Source: Nitrospirota bacterium (GTDB lineage Bacteria; Nitrospirota; Nitrospiria; Nitrospirales; UBA8639). Taken from it: a stretch of DNA of 39,538 nucleotides. The DNA lies in the NCBI GenBank assembly GCA_003696975.1, contig RFGT01000069.1, positions 1-39,538 of the forward strand, read 5' to 3'. The first letter of the stretch is position 1. Each line of letters starts with the position of its first letter. Below the pieces are notes generated by a model, which was not told the origin of the DNA, ran no database searches, and worked only from the letters and a program-made list of their open reading frames with translations. A program made the translations under genes and the position numbers. Positions 23,167 through 32,007 of the stretch are shown piece by piece.

Positions 23167-25398
23167 TCACTGGTTCCCCTGCAAATGCGTGACTTCATTC
23201 TGACCGCCTGGTCCACCGTGATCTGCTGACGTATGGGCTAGTTCCGCTGACCGTTCAACTGGCCATAGAGACCCGGAAGAGAACGCAGGGAACCGAACAA
23301 CCACTGTCGTACCCTTTCCCACCTCGCTTGAGATATCAATAGCCCCTCTATGGGCTTCAACGATTTGATGAGCGATGGTTAAGCCGAGGCCTGTCCCTTC
23401 GCGTTCTCGACTTTGATGTTTGGTGGTAAAAAACGGATCAAACACGTGATCGAGCACCTGCGGTGGAATCCCTTCTCCCGTATCCGTGATCTCTGCGACA
23501 ACCCATACTCTTTCTTGGGTGGTCACCTGCTGGAAGGTCCGAATCCTCACCACCCCTTTCTTCTTTTCATCAATCGCTTCAAGGGCATTGAGTAGCAAAT
23601 TGCTAAAAACTTGTTGCAATTGTTGCCGGTCTGCCTGAATCGGGGGGAGATTGCACGCGAATTCCTGCTTGAGATGAATGGCGCTTCCCGCTAATTTGAC
23701 TTGGAGGCTATAGAGACAGGACTCAACAATGGCATTCAGATCTTCCACCTTCAACTGTGGAGCGGGGGATCGGGAGAATTCCAGAATTTCCTGGGTCAGG
23801 CGTTCAATGCGCGCCACATCCTCTCCCACGACACGCCCAAATTCTCGGAGAAACCTATAATCTCCAACCCGATGGGGCGCGAGCTGGATAAACGTTTTGA
23901 TCGACGTAAGCGGATTGCGAACCTCATGCGCAAACCCTCCGGCCATGATCTCCAATGAGCGCAATTGGTGGCTGCGTTGCATAAGAATATGCGCTTGTTT
24001 TAATTCCTCGTATAACAGCGCATTGTCGAGCGCAATGGCAGCGTTATTCCCTAATGAACGGAGCAACTGTAAATCCTCTTCCGCATAGCCAGCTTGGGTC
24101 AGATGCGGACCCAATAGACAAAACCCAATAAGCTCGCCTTTGGTGTTACAAAAGGGCAAACAGAGCTCAGCTTGGAGATGACGAAGTATGTCGAGGAGGA
24201 CGATGGACTCAGGGTCCCGAAAGGAGTGGTACTCCAGCTCCTCACGCACTAGAAGATCACGGTGAGTTTGCAAGTACAGCGGCAAGGGATCTCCGGCAGA
24301 AAACCGGGGGAACACATGGAGCGAGATTTCAGCGGTCGAAGCAATGGGAGCAAACACGCCTTTCCCCTTGTCCCAAACAAACAAGGTGGCATGTTGGATC
24401 GTCAAAACGCGTACAAGTGTGCGAACGATTTCACGTGTCAATGTGGAAAAATCCAAAATCGTGACCAATGCCTGAGAAAACCGAGAGAGCGCGTCGGCGA
24501 CTTCATAGCGTCGTTTAAACAAGGTGCGGCCGATGGCCGCTTCAGCTCGGATTTTCAAAGAATATGCCCCCAGTACAAACAAGTGAAAGAACGCTAACAT
24601 CGTCGCCGAAAAGGTATAGCTAATCCGTCCAAAGAAAACTTTTTGTCCCCAGAGCAACCCCCCAAACGCCGGAATCACCGCCATGGAAAACAGCAGAAGA
24701 TACGACAAGCTTTTTTCGAGCACGATCGAGATATCCATTAGCCGATATTTGATGATGGCATAGGACATAATGACGGGATAGAGAGGAATAGCAAAATGTC
24801 CCCAGGGATAGAGATCAAGGCCAAACATGGGCAGGAATTCCAGCGAGCCCCCGGTATACCCCAACGCGGTTGCGATAAAAAAATAGATGATTTGCATGCG
24901 ACGCAGGCCGGCACTGCGACGGAACTCTCTCAGAAGCAAGATATGACTGTAAACCGTTAACCCCAGCCACATCATGGTAAAACAGGCAAACAGAAGGGGC
25001 CCTGGTTGGGGATAGAAAAACTCGGCGAACACAGGCCGGACTCCGGCAAAGAAAGAATCGGATCCGACAATCCAGGGAACAAACAATACACCGACAGCAT
25101 AGGTGCCGAGCAGCAGGTGGGGTTGATGGACATGGCAGAAAATACAGACAAAATGGTAAAACAAGATCGGGATCCAGACTACACTCAGGGCAAACGACAC
25201 CCGCCATGCCCACAAGGCACGTTCAGCATCCGTTTCCAGGCCGATCCAGACCGACCCTCCGCCCCACAAGGCCACGGCAAGGGTAAATGCCAACCAGAGT
25301 TGATTCAAACGGCGAGTCGGATTGTGGAAAAACACAAAAAATCCGAACACCAGCGAGCTGATCGCCGTAAAACAACCGGCCCACGCAAAAGCCGTCAT
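23167..25398 (-). CDS. Membrane sensor histidine kinase, 7TM-GAF-HisKA-HATPase
   Basis: The first about 290 residues form seven or eight hydrophobic helices like the His_kinase_N 7TM module, ending at YSLKIRAEAAIG. A GAF-like sensor domain spans roughly 300-460. The phospho-acceptor is His491 in GFAHEVRNPLTSIKTF. The ATP-binding domain has Asn604 (FSNLLLNALEAI), the G1 box DTGEGIP at about 639, FDPFFTTK, and GTGLGLTIAH at about 668. The length of 743 fits this architecture. It has no receiver domain and no neighbouring regulator gene; the orphan receiver at 20373-20837 is a possible partner by proximity only. ATG is preceded by GGGG at 5 bases. Confidence 0.92.
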   Translation of the reverse strand: MTAFAWAGCFTAISSLVFGFFVFFHNPTRRLNQLWLAFTLAVALWGGGSVWIGLETDAERALWAWRVSFALSVVWIPILFYHFVCIFCHVHQPHLLLGTYAVGVLFVPWIVGSDSFFAGVRPVFAEFFYPQPGPLLFACFTMMWLGLTVYSHILLLREFRRSAGLRRMQIIYFFIATALGYTGGSLEFLPMFGLDLYPWGHFAIPLYPVIMSYAIIKYRLMDISIVLEKSLSYLLLFSMAVIPAFGGLLWGQKVFFGRISYTFSATMLAFFHLFVLGAYSLKIRAEAAIGRTLFKRRYEVADALSRFSQALVTILDFSTLTREIVRTLVRVLTIQHATLFVWDKGKGVFAPIASTAEISLHVFPRFSAGDPLPLYLQTHRDLLVREELEYHSFRDPESIVLLDILRHLQAELCLPFCNTKGELIGFCLLGPHLTQAGYAEEDLQLLRSLGNNAAIALDNALLYEELKQAHILMQRSHQLRSLEIMAGGFAHEVRNPLTSIKTFIQLAPHRVGDYRFLREFGRVVGEDVARIERLTQEILEFSRSPAPQLKVEDLNAIVESCLYSLQVKLAGSAIHLKQEFACNLPPIQADRQQLQQVFSNLLLNALEAIDEKKKGVVRIRTFQQVTTQERVWVVAEITDTGEGIPPQVLDHVFDPFFTTKHQSREREGTGLGLTIAHQIVEAHRGAIDISSEVGKGTTVVVRFPAFSSGSLWPVERSAELAHTSADHGGPGGQNEVTHLQGNQ

Positions 25399-25563
25399 AA
25401 AATCCCCGACTTCATTCCCCCAGACAAGGAAACCGGCAGTTGGTCTCCTTCGACACTACCATGGGGATTATGCGACAAACGACAAGCTAAGCCAAGGGAA
25501 AGTTATGAGTGGGCAACCAGGTCTCGCGCTGTGCGGGGAAGAGAAATCTACGAGAGAACCAGG

Positions 25564-25598
25564 GCTGTCGATGGTCTCTCTCCGAGACCATCGACAGC
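25564..25598. repeat. Perfect 15-bp inverted repeat
   Basis: The 15 bases at 25564-25578 (GCTGTCGATGGTCTC) are the exact reverse complement of 25584-25598, leaving a 5-base TCTCC loop. It lies 9 bases downstream of the stop codon of the CADD/TenA-like gene and 166 bases upstream of the histidine kinase start. There is no T-run after it in either direction, so it is not a standard intrinsic terminator; mRNA 3'-end protection, Rho-linked termination or a protein site are open options. Confidence 0.9.
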
Positions 25599-25606
25599 GC
25601 ACCGTG

Positions 25607-26410
25607 TCACGCGGCTGCAGATGCAGGCAGCGAATGGAAGGAGCAGTCTTCCGGGGCAAAGTGCCGGTAGCACGCATCGAGCGCCATAAAAAAGTATTCC
25701 ATGCTGCGCTGTGCCGCATATTTCACCCGGCTTTGGATTTCCTCTGGGGGAGACTCGCGTTTGATGATCTCCAACGCTTCAAGAGGATGCGTTTCATCAT
25801 AACGGGCATGATTCTGCATCCAGGCATAGGCACGCTTTGTCAATCGGATGCCATAGCGCCCATCGTACTTGGGAAACCCTTGGAGCACGGCCTGGGCAAT
25901 CCCGTGAGTCGTCCCTTCGATCGCGTAGGTCATGGCGCTTAAGCTTTCTGCTAACGTCCCTCGAAGGTTGATCGACCACATGTAATGGGTCAAGGCTTCC
26001 ACTTCAGGAAGAATAGAGGCATGGTGGAGTTCATCCAAGCTGACACCAAAGGCTTCCGTCATATCCACCCATTGTTTGGCATGCCATTTTTCCACTCGAA
26101 TATTGTCGATCAAGATCTCCCGGGCGTAGGGGTCAGATGCTTTCGTAATGTTCATGGCAATCCATTGGGGAAAGGTTTCAATAAACGGGTACAACTGAAT
26201 CAGCCATCCCTGCATCTGACGCAGTGACAAACTCCCGGTGGATGCCTCTTGGACGAGCGGACAATTCCACACTCGCTCTTGATAGGGTTTAAGCGTGTCA
26301 ATCAGGTCAACAATCCATGAAGGATGGGGGCTGAATTGGTGTCGCTGTGTAGGCGCTGTTGTTGGGAACCCGTGTGTGCGATGGTGTGGAAACGTCAAAA
26401 CTTGTGCCAT
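25607..26410 (-). CDS. TenA/CADD/PqqC-like protein with a dimetal-site residue set
   Basis: The 267-residue product has the heme-oxygenase-like fold of TenA, PqqC and CADD. Candidate metal ligands are Glu107 and His110 (VEKWHAKQW), Glu165 (YAIEGTTHG), His201, Asp205 and His208 (NHARYDETH). The last set is the His-x3-Asp-x2-His pattern known from the CADD group of non-heme dimetal oxidases. CADD-like proteins make p-aminobenzoate in some bacteria. The N-terminal 30 residues are His/Pro-rich and likely disordered. TenA thiaminases lack this ligand set, so a TenA regulator name would be misleading. The exact reaction is unknown. Confidence 0.75.
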   Translation of the reverse strand: MAQVLTFPHHRTHGFPTTAPTQRHQFSPHPSWIVDLIDTLKPYQERVWNCPLVQEASTGSLSLRQMQGWLIQLYPFIETFPQWIAMNITKASDPYAREILIDNIRVEKWHAKQWVDMTEAFGVSLDELHHASILPEVEALTHYMWSINLRGTLAESLSAMTYAIEGTTHGIAQAVLQGFPKYDGRYGIRLTKRAYAWMQNHARYDETHPLEALEIIKRESPPEEIQSRVKYAAQRSMEYFFMALDACYRHFAPEDCSFHSLPASAAA

Positions 26411-26807
26411 CTTCTCCTCCCTGACTCTGTAAAAGGTGAACTTTCAACTGGCAACTACCTGTCCTGCCATGCTCTTCAGCAATTGCATTGCCAAAATCCC
26501 CAACAGGTCGCCCTCATACTTCCTCCCTCTAGATCCCTATGAAAAATGCACAACTTCAATCAGTTCCATGAATAACCTTTGAAAAGGACTAGGCAACATG
26601 TACCTCTCGCGTCAGAAGAATCCCGTCGGATTTTTGACAGATGTTGCCCGTTCTGACATGACACAATCTTTTACATCTTCTTTATACCTTAGCGATTTCA
26701 ATAAGCCCTGTGTTCACCCTGCTCTGCTTGCTGCCTCAATTAGTTCTCCGGTATGATCCTCCACACACTTGCGAACCTTACGGCCACAAGAAGGAGGAGC
26801 CAAACCC
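26411..26807. other. 397-bp divergent promoter region
   Basis: It separates the CADD/TenA-like gene (leftward) from the CBS gene (rightward). On the plus strand TGACAC, 17 bases, TTATAC near 26660-26690 is a possible sigma-70-like promoter about 120 bases before the CBS start. A TTGACA near 26633 has no good partner. No gene is visible. Confidence 0.35.
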
Positions 26808-27569
26808 ATGAGCCTCAATCCCCGTGCTGACAAACTCGCAACGCTCGACGAGGATATTCAGCAACTACGAGCACACCTTCTGGAACTGAAAACCTTGCTG
26901 CTAGGCGAAGCCACTCCTACCGCGGTAGAAGATTTCGATCTGCGGACTGAGGAGCTTCTCGCTCGTATATTTGGACGGAGTTCTCCTCTCCTCGATGCCT
27001 ATGAATATGCACAATTAGGAGAAGCCGGGGGGCTTGTGAATCTTCCTGAAGAAGCTCCTGAGGGAGCGGCACTGGATCCCATTCGCGAACGTCTGCGGCA
27101 GCGACAGCGCGTCCTCGAAAGCTGTGTGGCAGAGTTGGAAGCCCGCCGGGCGGAAGCCCATGCTACCCCCCGGGCCTCGTGGTTAGCTGGTCCTCGGATC
27201 TCCGAGTACATGACCAAATCCATTCGCAGCATTTCTCCCGATGCCACACTCCAAGAGGCGGGAAAGTCTATGCAGGCAGAAAAGGTAGGCGCCTTGCTCG
27301 TACAAAGTGGGGATGAGTTCCTAGGCATGATTACAGAAACCGAGCTGAGCCGTGAGGTGATCGCCCAGGGACTCGATCCCGCAACGACCACGGTGAAAAC
27401 ATGTATGCGCGAGCCGCTTCTCACGATTGAGGAGAGTGCCCCTATTGCGGAAGCCGTGCGCCTGATGAAAGAAAAAGGTACACGGCACCTCGCCGTAACA
27501 GAAAATGGCATGGTAGTAGGTGTGATTTCCGTTTCCGACGTGCTTCGATATTATTCCGGCGTGAAGTGA
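26808..27569 (+). CDS. CBS-domain-pair protein with N-terminal helical region
   Basis: The ATG at 26808 follows AAGGAGGAG at about 9 bases and is preferred over an in-frame TTG at 26769. The first half (about residues 1-125) is helical and charged, with likely coiled coils (DKLATLDEDIQQLRAHLLEL, RQRQRVLESCVAELEARR). Then come two CBS motifs: ISEYMTKSIRSISPDATLQE with FLGMITETELSREV, and VKTCMREPLLTIEESAPI with MVVGVISVSDVLRYY. CBS pairs bind adenosine nucleotides and act as energy or ligand sensors. No effector domain is present, so it may regulate a partner through the N-terminal half. A terminator follows. Confidence 0.9.
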   Translation: MSLNPRADKLATLDEDIQQLRAHLLELKTLLLGEATPTAVEDFDLRTEELLARIFGRSSPLLDAYEYAQLGEAGGLVNLPEEAPEGAALDPIRERLRQRQRVLESCVAELEARRAEAHATPRASWLAGPRISEYMTKSIRSISPDATLQEAGKSMQAEKVGALLVQSGDEFLGMITETELSREVIAQGLDPATTTVKTCMREPLLTIEESAPIAEAVRLMKEKGTRHLAVTENGMVVGVISVSDVLRYYSGVK

Positions 27570-27579
27570 ATGCCGCGAC

Positions 27580-27607
27580 AGGAAGGCCGGGGCTTTCCTT
27601 GCTTTTG
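27580..27607 (+). terminator. Intrinsic terminator after the CBS gene
   Basis: AGGAAGGC (27580-27587) pairs with GCTTTCCT (27592-27599), with one G-U pair and a CGGG loop, and is followed by TGCTTTTG. It starts 11 bases after the CBS stop codon. Confidence 0.6.
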
Positions 27608-27609
27608 TG

Positions 27610-27915
27610 TCAATAGGTTCCCGTCGGGCCTAAACGCACAAAGAGGATTTCCTCATCGAGCGTCGCGTAATTGGCTCCCCACATATATCGCAACTGATGC
27701 CAGCCTTCGTGTGAAGGAAGGGGAATTTCTACCCGTCGATAGCCCTTTTCCAAAATCAACGAGTGATGATCGAGGTAAGCCACCAATGGACAGGCCGCCG
27801 GCTCGATGTGGAGTGGTTCATAGGCATGTTTGGTGGGATCGGGGCCTCCATGAAGCGAAGCGATCAAAAAACATTTTACCACGACAGGCCAAATGAGATT
27901 GGGTAATCCCGCCAT
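27610..27915 (-). CDS. Hypothetical protein, about 101 aa
   Basis: I chose the ATG at 27915 because TGAGG lies about 9 bases before it; the frame stays open further upstream (ATGs at 27930 and 28017) without better support. The product has a hydrophobic start (LPNLIWPVVVKCFLIASL) and then a soluble domain with YEPLHIEPAACPLVAYLDHH, YRRVEIPLP and WHQLRYMWGANYATLDEEIL. The tail looks beta-rich. No family is recognised. It converges on the CBS gene and is divergent from the HDOD gene. Confidence 0.5.
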   Translation of the reverse strand: MAGLPNLIWPVVVKCFLIASLHGGPDPTKHAYEPLHIEPAACPLVAYLDHHSLILEKGYRRVEIPLPSHEGWHQLRYMWGANYATLDEEILFVRLGPTGTY

Positions 27916-28130
27916 ATGAGAAATCCTCATGGTCGTGTAAAGTGTTACTCGGCAAAACACACTAGAGACTGGAGGCACCTTCACCCGGGAATACCTCTGA
28001 GTTTTGGGTAGAGGCATTTTGCAAATTTAAGACAACTGATTTTAAGTTTCAGGCTTCTCTTAGCCGATTATGTAAGGAGAATACCAAGAAGAAACGAGAC
28101 ACACGCTGCTGCCCTTTCTATTGGGTCACC

Positions 28131-28994
28131 ATGCAGGTTACTTCAGCAGTACATCCCGCCAAGTTGGAGCGCATTCGAGCAATGGTGGCCGACCGTATCG
28201 CAACCCGCGAGCTGACTTTACCACTCTTACCGCAAGTAGCCTCACAGGTGATGGCCTTGGCCAATGATCACCAGGCTGATGCCAGCCGGCTTTCATCTTT
28301 AATCCATCAGGATCAAGCCCTGGCCAGTCAAATCCTGAGGATTGCCAATTCCCCGGCCTACTTACCCCGATCCCCCATCGTCACACTGCAACAAGCCGTG
28401 GCGTGGTTGGGAATGAACATGTTGGCAAATCTTGCACTCACAGTTTCCCTCCAAAACGGCATCTTTCGCATCCATGCCCACCAGAAAGAGGTGAAAACTT
28501 TATGGCGTCAAGCACTAGCTACAGGATTGTTTGCCAAGGAGGTGGCACGCCACTGCCGGCAAAACGTGGAAAGCGCCTACTTGTGCGGATTGCTCCATAC
28601 AATCGGAAAACCCGTGTTGCTCCACACGATTCTTGACATTCAAACGAGCCTAGACATCGAGCTCACATGGGAGGATATTTCAACACTCTTGGAGTGGTAT
28701 CATGTGAGTGTTGGTTCTCAGGTCGCGGAAGCTTGGCATCTCCCCGACTATGTGAGAGAGGCCATTCTCTACTACCAGGACTATACCCAGGCTCCTCGTG
28801 CCAGCAAGATAGTCTTGATCACCCATTTCGCCGATTGTTTGGCCACTCACCTGCTCTCACCAGAGCACTTCACGGAAGACCACCTCTTTTCGCTTCCCGT
28901 GCTCGAAGAGCTCAATTTCTACGCCGAAGATGTCTCCCGAGTGTTGGCACAACGGGAATCCCTGGAGAAGTTGATCGAGACAATGGCGATATGA
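28131..28994 (+). CDS. HDOD-domain regulatory protein
   Basis: HDOD is a catalytically silent relative of HD phosphohydrolases used in signalling. The domain covers most of the 287 residues: LPLLPQVASQVMALANDHQAD, then LSSLIHQDQALASQILRIANSP, and LQQAVAWLGMNMLANLAL. Later comes LCGLLHTIGKPVL, the degenerate HD-like segment. The protein has no output domain. Its stop codon overlaps the transhydrogenase start (ATGA), so the two are translationally coupled. The start ATG at 28131 lacks a strong ribosome binding site. Confidence 0.88.
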   Translation: MQVTSAVHPAKLERIRAMVADRIATRELTLPLLPQVASQVMALANDHQADASRLSSLIHQDQALASQILRIANSPAYLPRSPIVTLQQAVAWLGMNMLANLALTVSLQNGIFRIHAHQKEVKTLWRQALATGLFAKEVARHCRQNVESAYLCGLLHTIGKPVLLHTILDIQTSLDIELTWEDISTLLEWYHVSVGSQVAEAWHLPDYVREAILYYQDYTQAPRASKIVLITHFADCLATHLLSPEHFTEDHLFSLPVLEELNFYAEDVSRVLAQRESLEKLIETMAI

Positions 28995-30385
28995 GCCAAC
29001 GGCTTCATTACGACATCGTGGTGATCGGAAGTGGACCGGCCGGCCACAAGGCCGCCATCCAAGGAGCCAAAGCCGGCAAACGGGTTGCCATCATCGAGCG
29101 GAACAAAGAAGTGGGCGGGGCTTGCGTCCATCAGGGCACGATTCCCAGCAAAACCCTGCGGGAATGTGCCATGAACATCGTGCGGTTCAATCGTATTCCG
29201 GAAATCTTTGATTATCGTCTGCGGGATGACCTCAAAGTCCCGCACCTCATCCACCGACTCGAAGGCGTTATCCAGGCTCACACGCAATTCATGTCTGACC
29301 AGCTTCGGCGCAACTCCATCACGTGTTATCATGGCCGCGCTCGATTCTTGTCAGCACATGAACTTCATATTTCTACTCCCGGCCGGGGATCGCTTCAATG
29401 CTCGGCGGACTACATCGTGATTGCCACGGGATCTCGGCCGCGAACGCTTTCCCATATTCCTGTGGACCATGAACACATTCTCGACAGCGATTCCATCCTA
29501 TCCTTGATCTATTTGCCCAAGACCCTGACCGTCCTAGGAGGAGGGATCATCGCCAGTGAATATGCCTCGTTCTTTTCCCAATTGGGTGTGCAGGTCACCA
29601 TGATTGATCAGGCTGAACGTCCATTGCGCTTCATGGACCCTGAAATCGTCGAGGGATTTCTCCGCGAATTCCGGCAAGATGGTGGAACCTACTTGGGGCG
29701 GCAAACCATTCGCGAGGTGTTCTGGGATGGCCTGTCTCAAGTGGTCACGGTATTGGACAATGGTACAGCCGTCAAAAGCGAAAAACTGCTCATGGCTCTC
29801 GGTCGAGTAGCGAATATCGAAGATCTTGGTCTGGAAGCCGCGGGGATTAAACCAACTCCACGAGGGCTTATCCCGGTCAATCAATATTGCCAAACGGCCA
29901 TACCTCATATCTATGCTGTGGGTGACGTCATTGGTCCTCCCTCCCTCGCTTCCTGCTCCATGGAACAGGGGCGCCGAGCCGTCCGTCATGCCTTGGGTCT
30001 CGACTTGGGAAGCCCTCCGGAAATGGTGCCCATAGGAATTTACACGATCCCGGAGATGGCCTGTGTAGGCTTGGGCGAGGACGAAGCCAGAGCACGCTTC
30101 GGCGGAGTCCAAGTGGGTCGAGCCCACTTCCGCGAGATTGCCAGAGGACAAATTTCGGGGATGACCGATGGCCTACTCAAAATGATTGCCGATCTCCAGG
30201 GCAAAAAACTCCTGGGGGTTCACATTGTGGGCGACGGCGCAACAGAGTTGATTCACATTGCCCAAATGGGACTCATCGCCCATGTGGACGTTGAAAGTTT
30301 CGTGGAAAACATCTTCAACTTCCCGACACTCGCCGAAGCCTATCGCGTCGCAGCCCTAGACATCGCCAAACGCGTTCCTCGTTGA
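28991..30385 (+). CDS. sthA: Soluble (Si-specific) pyridine nucleotide transhydrogenase
   Basis: SthA is an FAD enzyme that passes hydride between NADPH and NAD+ and so balances the two pools. FAD binding: DIVVIGSGPAGHKAAIQGAKAGKRVAIIER. The region where lipoamide dehydrogenase has its redox disulfide reads GGACVHQGTIPSKT: the second Cys is Thr, as in E. coli SthA and unlike LPD or glutathione reductase. NAD(P)-binding GGGIIASEYASFFSQLG and dimer-interface YTIPEMACVGLGEDEA also match. I place the start at the ATG at 28991, overlapping the HDOD stop; the frame is open upstream to 28667 but that part antagonises the HDOD gene. Length is 464 aa, normal. Confidence 0.92.
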   Translation: MSQRLHYDIVVIGSGPAGHKAAIQGAKAGKRVAIIERNKEVGGACVHQGTIPSKTLRECAMNIVRFNRIPEIFDYRLRDDLKVPHLIHRLEGVIQAHTQFMSDQLRRNSITCYHGRARFLSAHELHISTPGRGSLQCSADYIVIATGSRPRTLSHIPVDHEHILDSDSILSLIYLPKTLTVLGGGIIASEYASFFSQLGVQVTMIDQAERPLRFMDPEIVEGFLREFRQDGGTYLGRQTIREVFWDGLSQVVTVLDNGTAVKSEKLLMALGRVANIEDLGLEAAGIKPTPRGLIPVNQYCQTAIPHIYAVGDVIGPPSLASCSMEQGRRAVRHALGLDLGSPPEMVPIGIYTIPEMACVGLGEDEARARFGGVQVGRAHFREIARGQISGMTDGLLKMIADLQGKKLLGVHIVGDGATELIHIAQMGLIAHVDVESFVENIFNFPTLAEAYRVAALDIAKRVPR

Positions 30386-30413
30386 CTCCCGCATTCACAC
30401 TAAACGCTCGGGG

Positions 30414-31973
30414 TTAGGTTCTACTACTCCGTCGCGCTTGGAGAAAGCCTTCAATGGCATGCGCCACATCTTCGTGGGTGGGAATGGTGGTGACGAATGG
30501 CCATTCATCCTGACTAAACGGTTCCCGAACCTGATGCTGCTGTTCCACTACGGCGATCGTGGCATCAGAGGCATCGGCCCCACGAGTGGCAACCCGCTCG
30601 CGAAGGATCGTGTCTGGAGCGGTACAGGCAAGAATGGAAAAGGGAATCGCCAAGCGCTGGGCCAACTGTCGAAATCGGTGGCGATGTCTGCGTTGGAGAA
30701 AGGTGGCGTCCACGATTACAGGATATCCCGCCTGAAGCAATGTGTTGGCCACGGTTTCAAGCCGTTCATATACGGCATCGGTCATCGCCGGGGTATACAG
30801 GCGCTCTTGCAGGGACGCCGGCGGCCGGACACCAGGCGGAAGGCCAAACAGGCGCTTGCGCTCCACATCGGAGCGCACGCGAATAGCCCCAATGGCTTCA
30901 AGGAGAAGCTGGGAGACGGTTGTCTTACCTGATCCTGAAATCCCCTGCATGATAAAGAGGGTAGGGACCTGGCGACGGATGAGATGAGCGGCAAGCGCCA
31001 CATAATGGAGACAGTCCTCCCTGGCCTTGTCCTGCGTCCCACCCTGTGTCTTCCCCCGAAGAGCGGCGACCTTTGCCCGGACCAGTGCCCGATACGGTTC
31101 ATACACCTGCAAGCATGGCACACCTTCGTAATCGCCCGTGCATTCCAAGTAGCCATTGAGAAATCGGCTTGCCAAATCTTGCCGATTTCTGGCTTTGAGG
31201 TCCATCACCAAAAACGCCACTTCGCTGATCACGTCAATCCAACGCAGTAGGGGATTGAATTCTAGACAGTCGAACACGAGCACACGGTTCTCGACCAGTG
31301 CCATATTGCCGAGATGAAGATCGCCATGACATTCCCGCACAAACCCCTGGGCTTTTCGACGCTCCAGCATAGTGCTGAAGGAAGAGGCCATGCAGGATGC
31401 CCATTGGGTGAGGTCTTGGAGCTCATCCTGGATATGCGGCGTGAGCCATGCCTGGGGTACATCAGGTATGGCCTCGGTAATAGCCCGAAAAACGACGTCC
31501 GGCTCACCATATGCTGTTTCCGGGCCAGCCACATCGATGTGCTCGTGAAAGTGAGCCACCTTGCGGGCAAGGCTATCGATCTGGGCAGACGTCAAGCGCC
31601 CTTGGGCCAAGACTCGATCAAGTTGAGCATCCGGCGAAAACTGTCGCATCTTGACAGCATATTCCAGGGGAGGCCCGGTCCCTTCTACCACGGGTCGTGT
31701 CATCGTACCGCAAATCGGCACGACAGCCTGGTACAACTCCGGGGCCAGACGGCGATTGAGCCGGAGCTCTTCCTCGCAGAAATGATGGCGTTTCTCGAGA
31801 GTGGAAAAATCCACAAAGCCAAAGTCTACGGGCTTCTTGATCTTATAAGCAAAGGGCCCCGTCAGCAAAACCCAGGAAATATGGGTTTCATGTAGCTCGA
31901 TATGGGTGACATCATGGGGATAACAAGAGGGATGGAGCAAGGCGTCAATGAGTGTCACTGGATGCGGAGCCAC
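30414..31973 (-). CDS. APH-like kinase fused to a P-loop nucleotide kinase
   Basis: Two phosphotransfer modules in one 519-residue chain. The N-terminal half is aminoglycoside-phosphotransferase-like, with HGDLHLGNM at 216-224 and VFDCLEFNP at 233-241, which carry the catalytic Asp and metal-binding residues. The C-terminal half is a P-loop kinase: GISGSGKTT at 344-352, then VRSDVERKRLFG and VIVDATFLQ. This fusion is known as the bifunctional APH/ATP-binding family and has no firm substrate. The start is a GTG 34 bases after the phosphoketolase stop, with no clear ribosome binding site. It is the last gene of the phosphoketolase block. Confidence 0.8.
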   Translation of the reverse strand: MAPHPVTLIDALLHPSCYPHDVTHIELHETHISWVLLTGPFAYKIKKPVDFGFVDFSTLEKRHHFCEEELRLNRRLAPELYQAVVPICGTMTRPVVEGTGPPLEYAVKMRQFSPDAQLDRVLAQGRLTSAQIDSLARKVAHFHEHIDVAGPETAYGEPDVVFRAITEAIPDVPQAWLTPHIQDELQDLTQWASCMASSFSTMLERRKAQGFVRECHGDLHLGNMALVENRVLVFDCLEFNPLLRWIDVISEVAFLVMDLKARNRQDLASRFLNGYLECTGDYEGVPCLQVYEPYRALVRAKVAALRGKTQGGTQDKAREDCLHYVALAAHLIRRQVPTLFIMQGISGSGKTTVSQLLLEAIGAIRVRSDVERKRLFGLPPGVRPPASLQERLYTPAMTDAVYERLETVANTLLQAGYPVIVDATFLQRRHRHRFRQLAQRLAIPFSILACTAPDTILRERVATRGADASDATIAVVEQQHQVREPFSQDEWPFVTTIPTHEDVAHAIEGFLQARRSSRT

Positions 31974-32007
31974 AAGCTTGACCAGGTGTTACGGAGACAC
32001 CATGGGC

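Noticed and set aside
25006-25689. 227-codon plus-strand frame
   Set aside because: It is antisense to the membrane part of the histidine kinase and very rich in Arg, Lys and Pro, typical of a shadow frame.
28667-28990. 108-codon upstream extension of the transhydrogenase gene
   Set aside because: It overlaps the HDOD gene in another frame, has no family match, and the ATG at 28991 gives exactly the normal SthA start.
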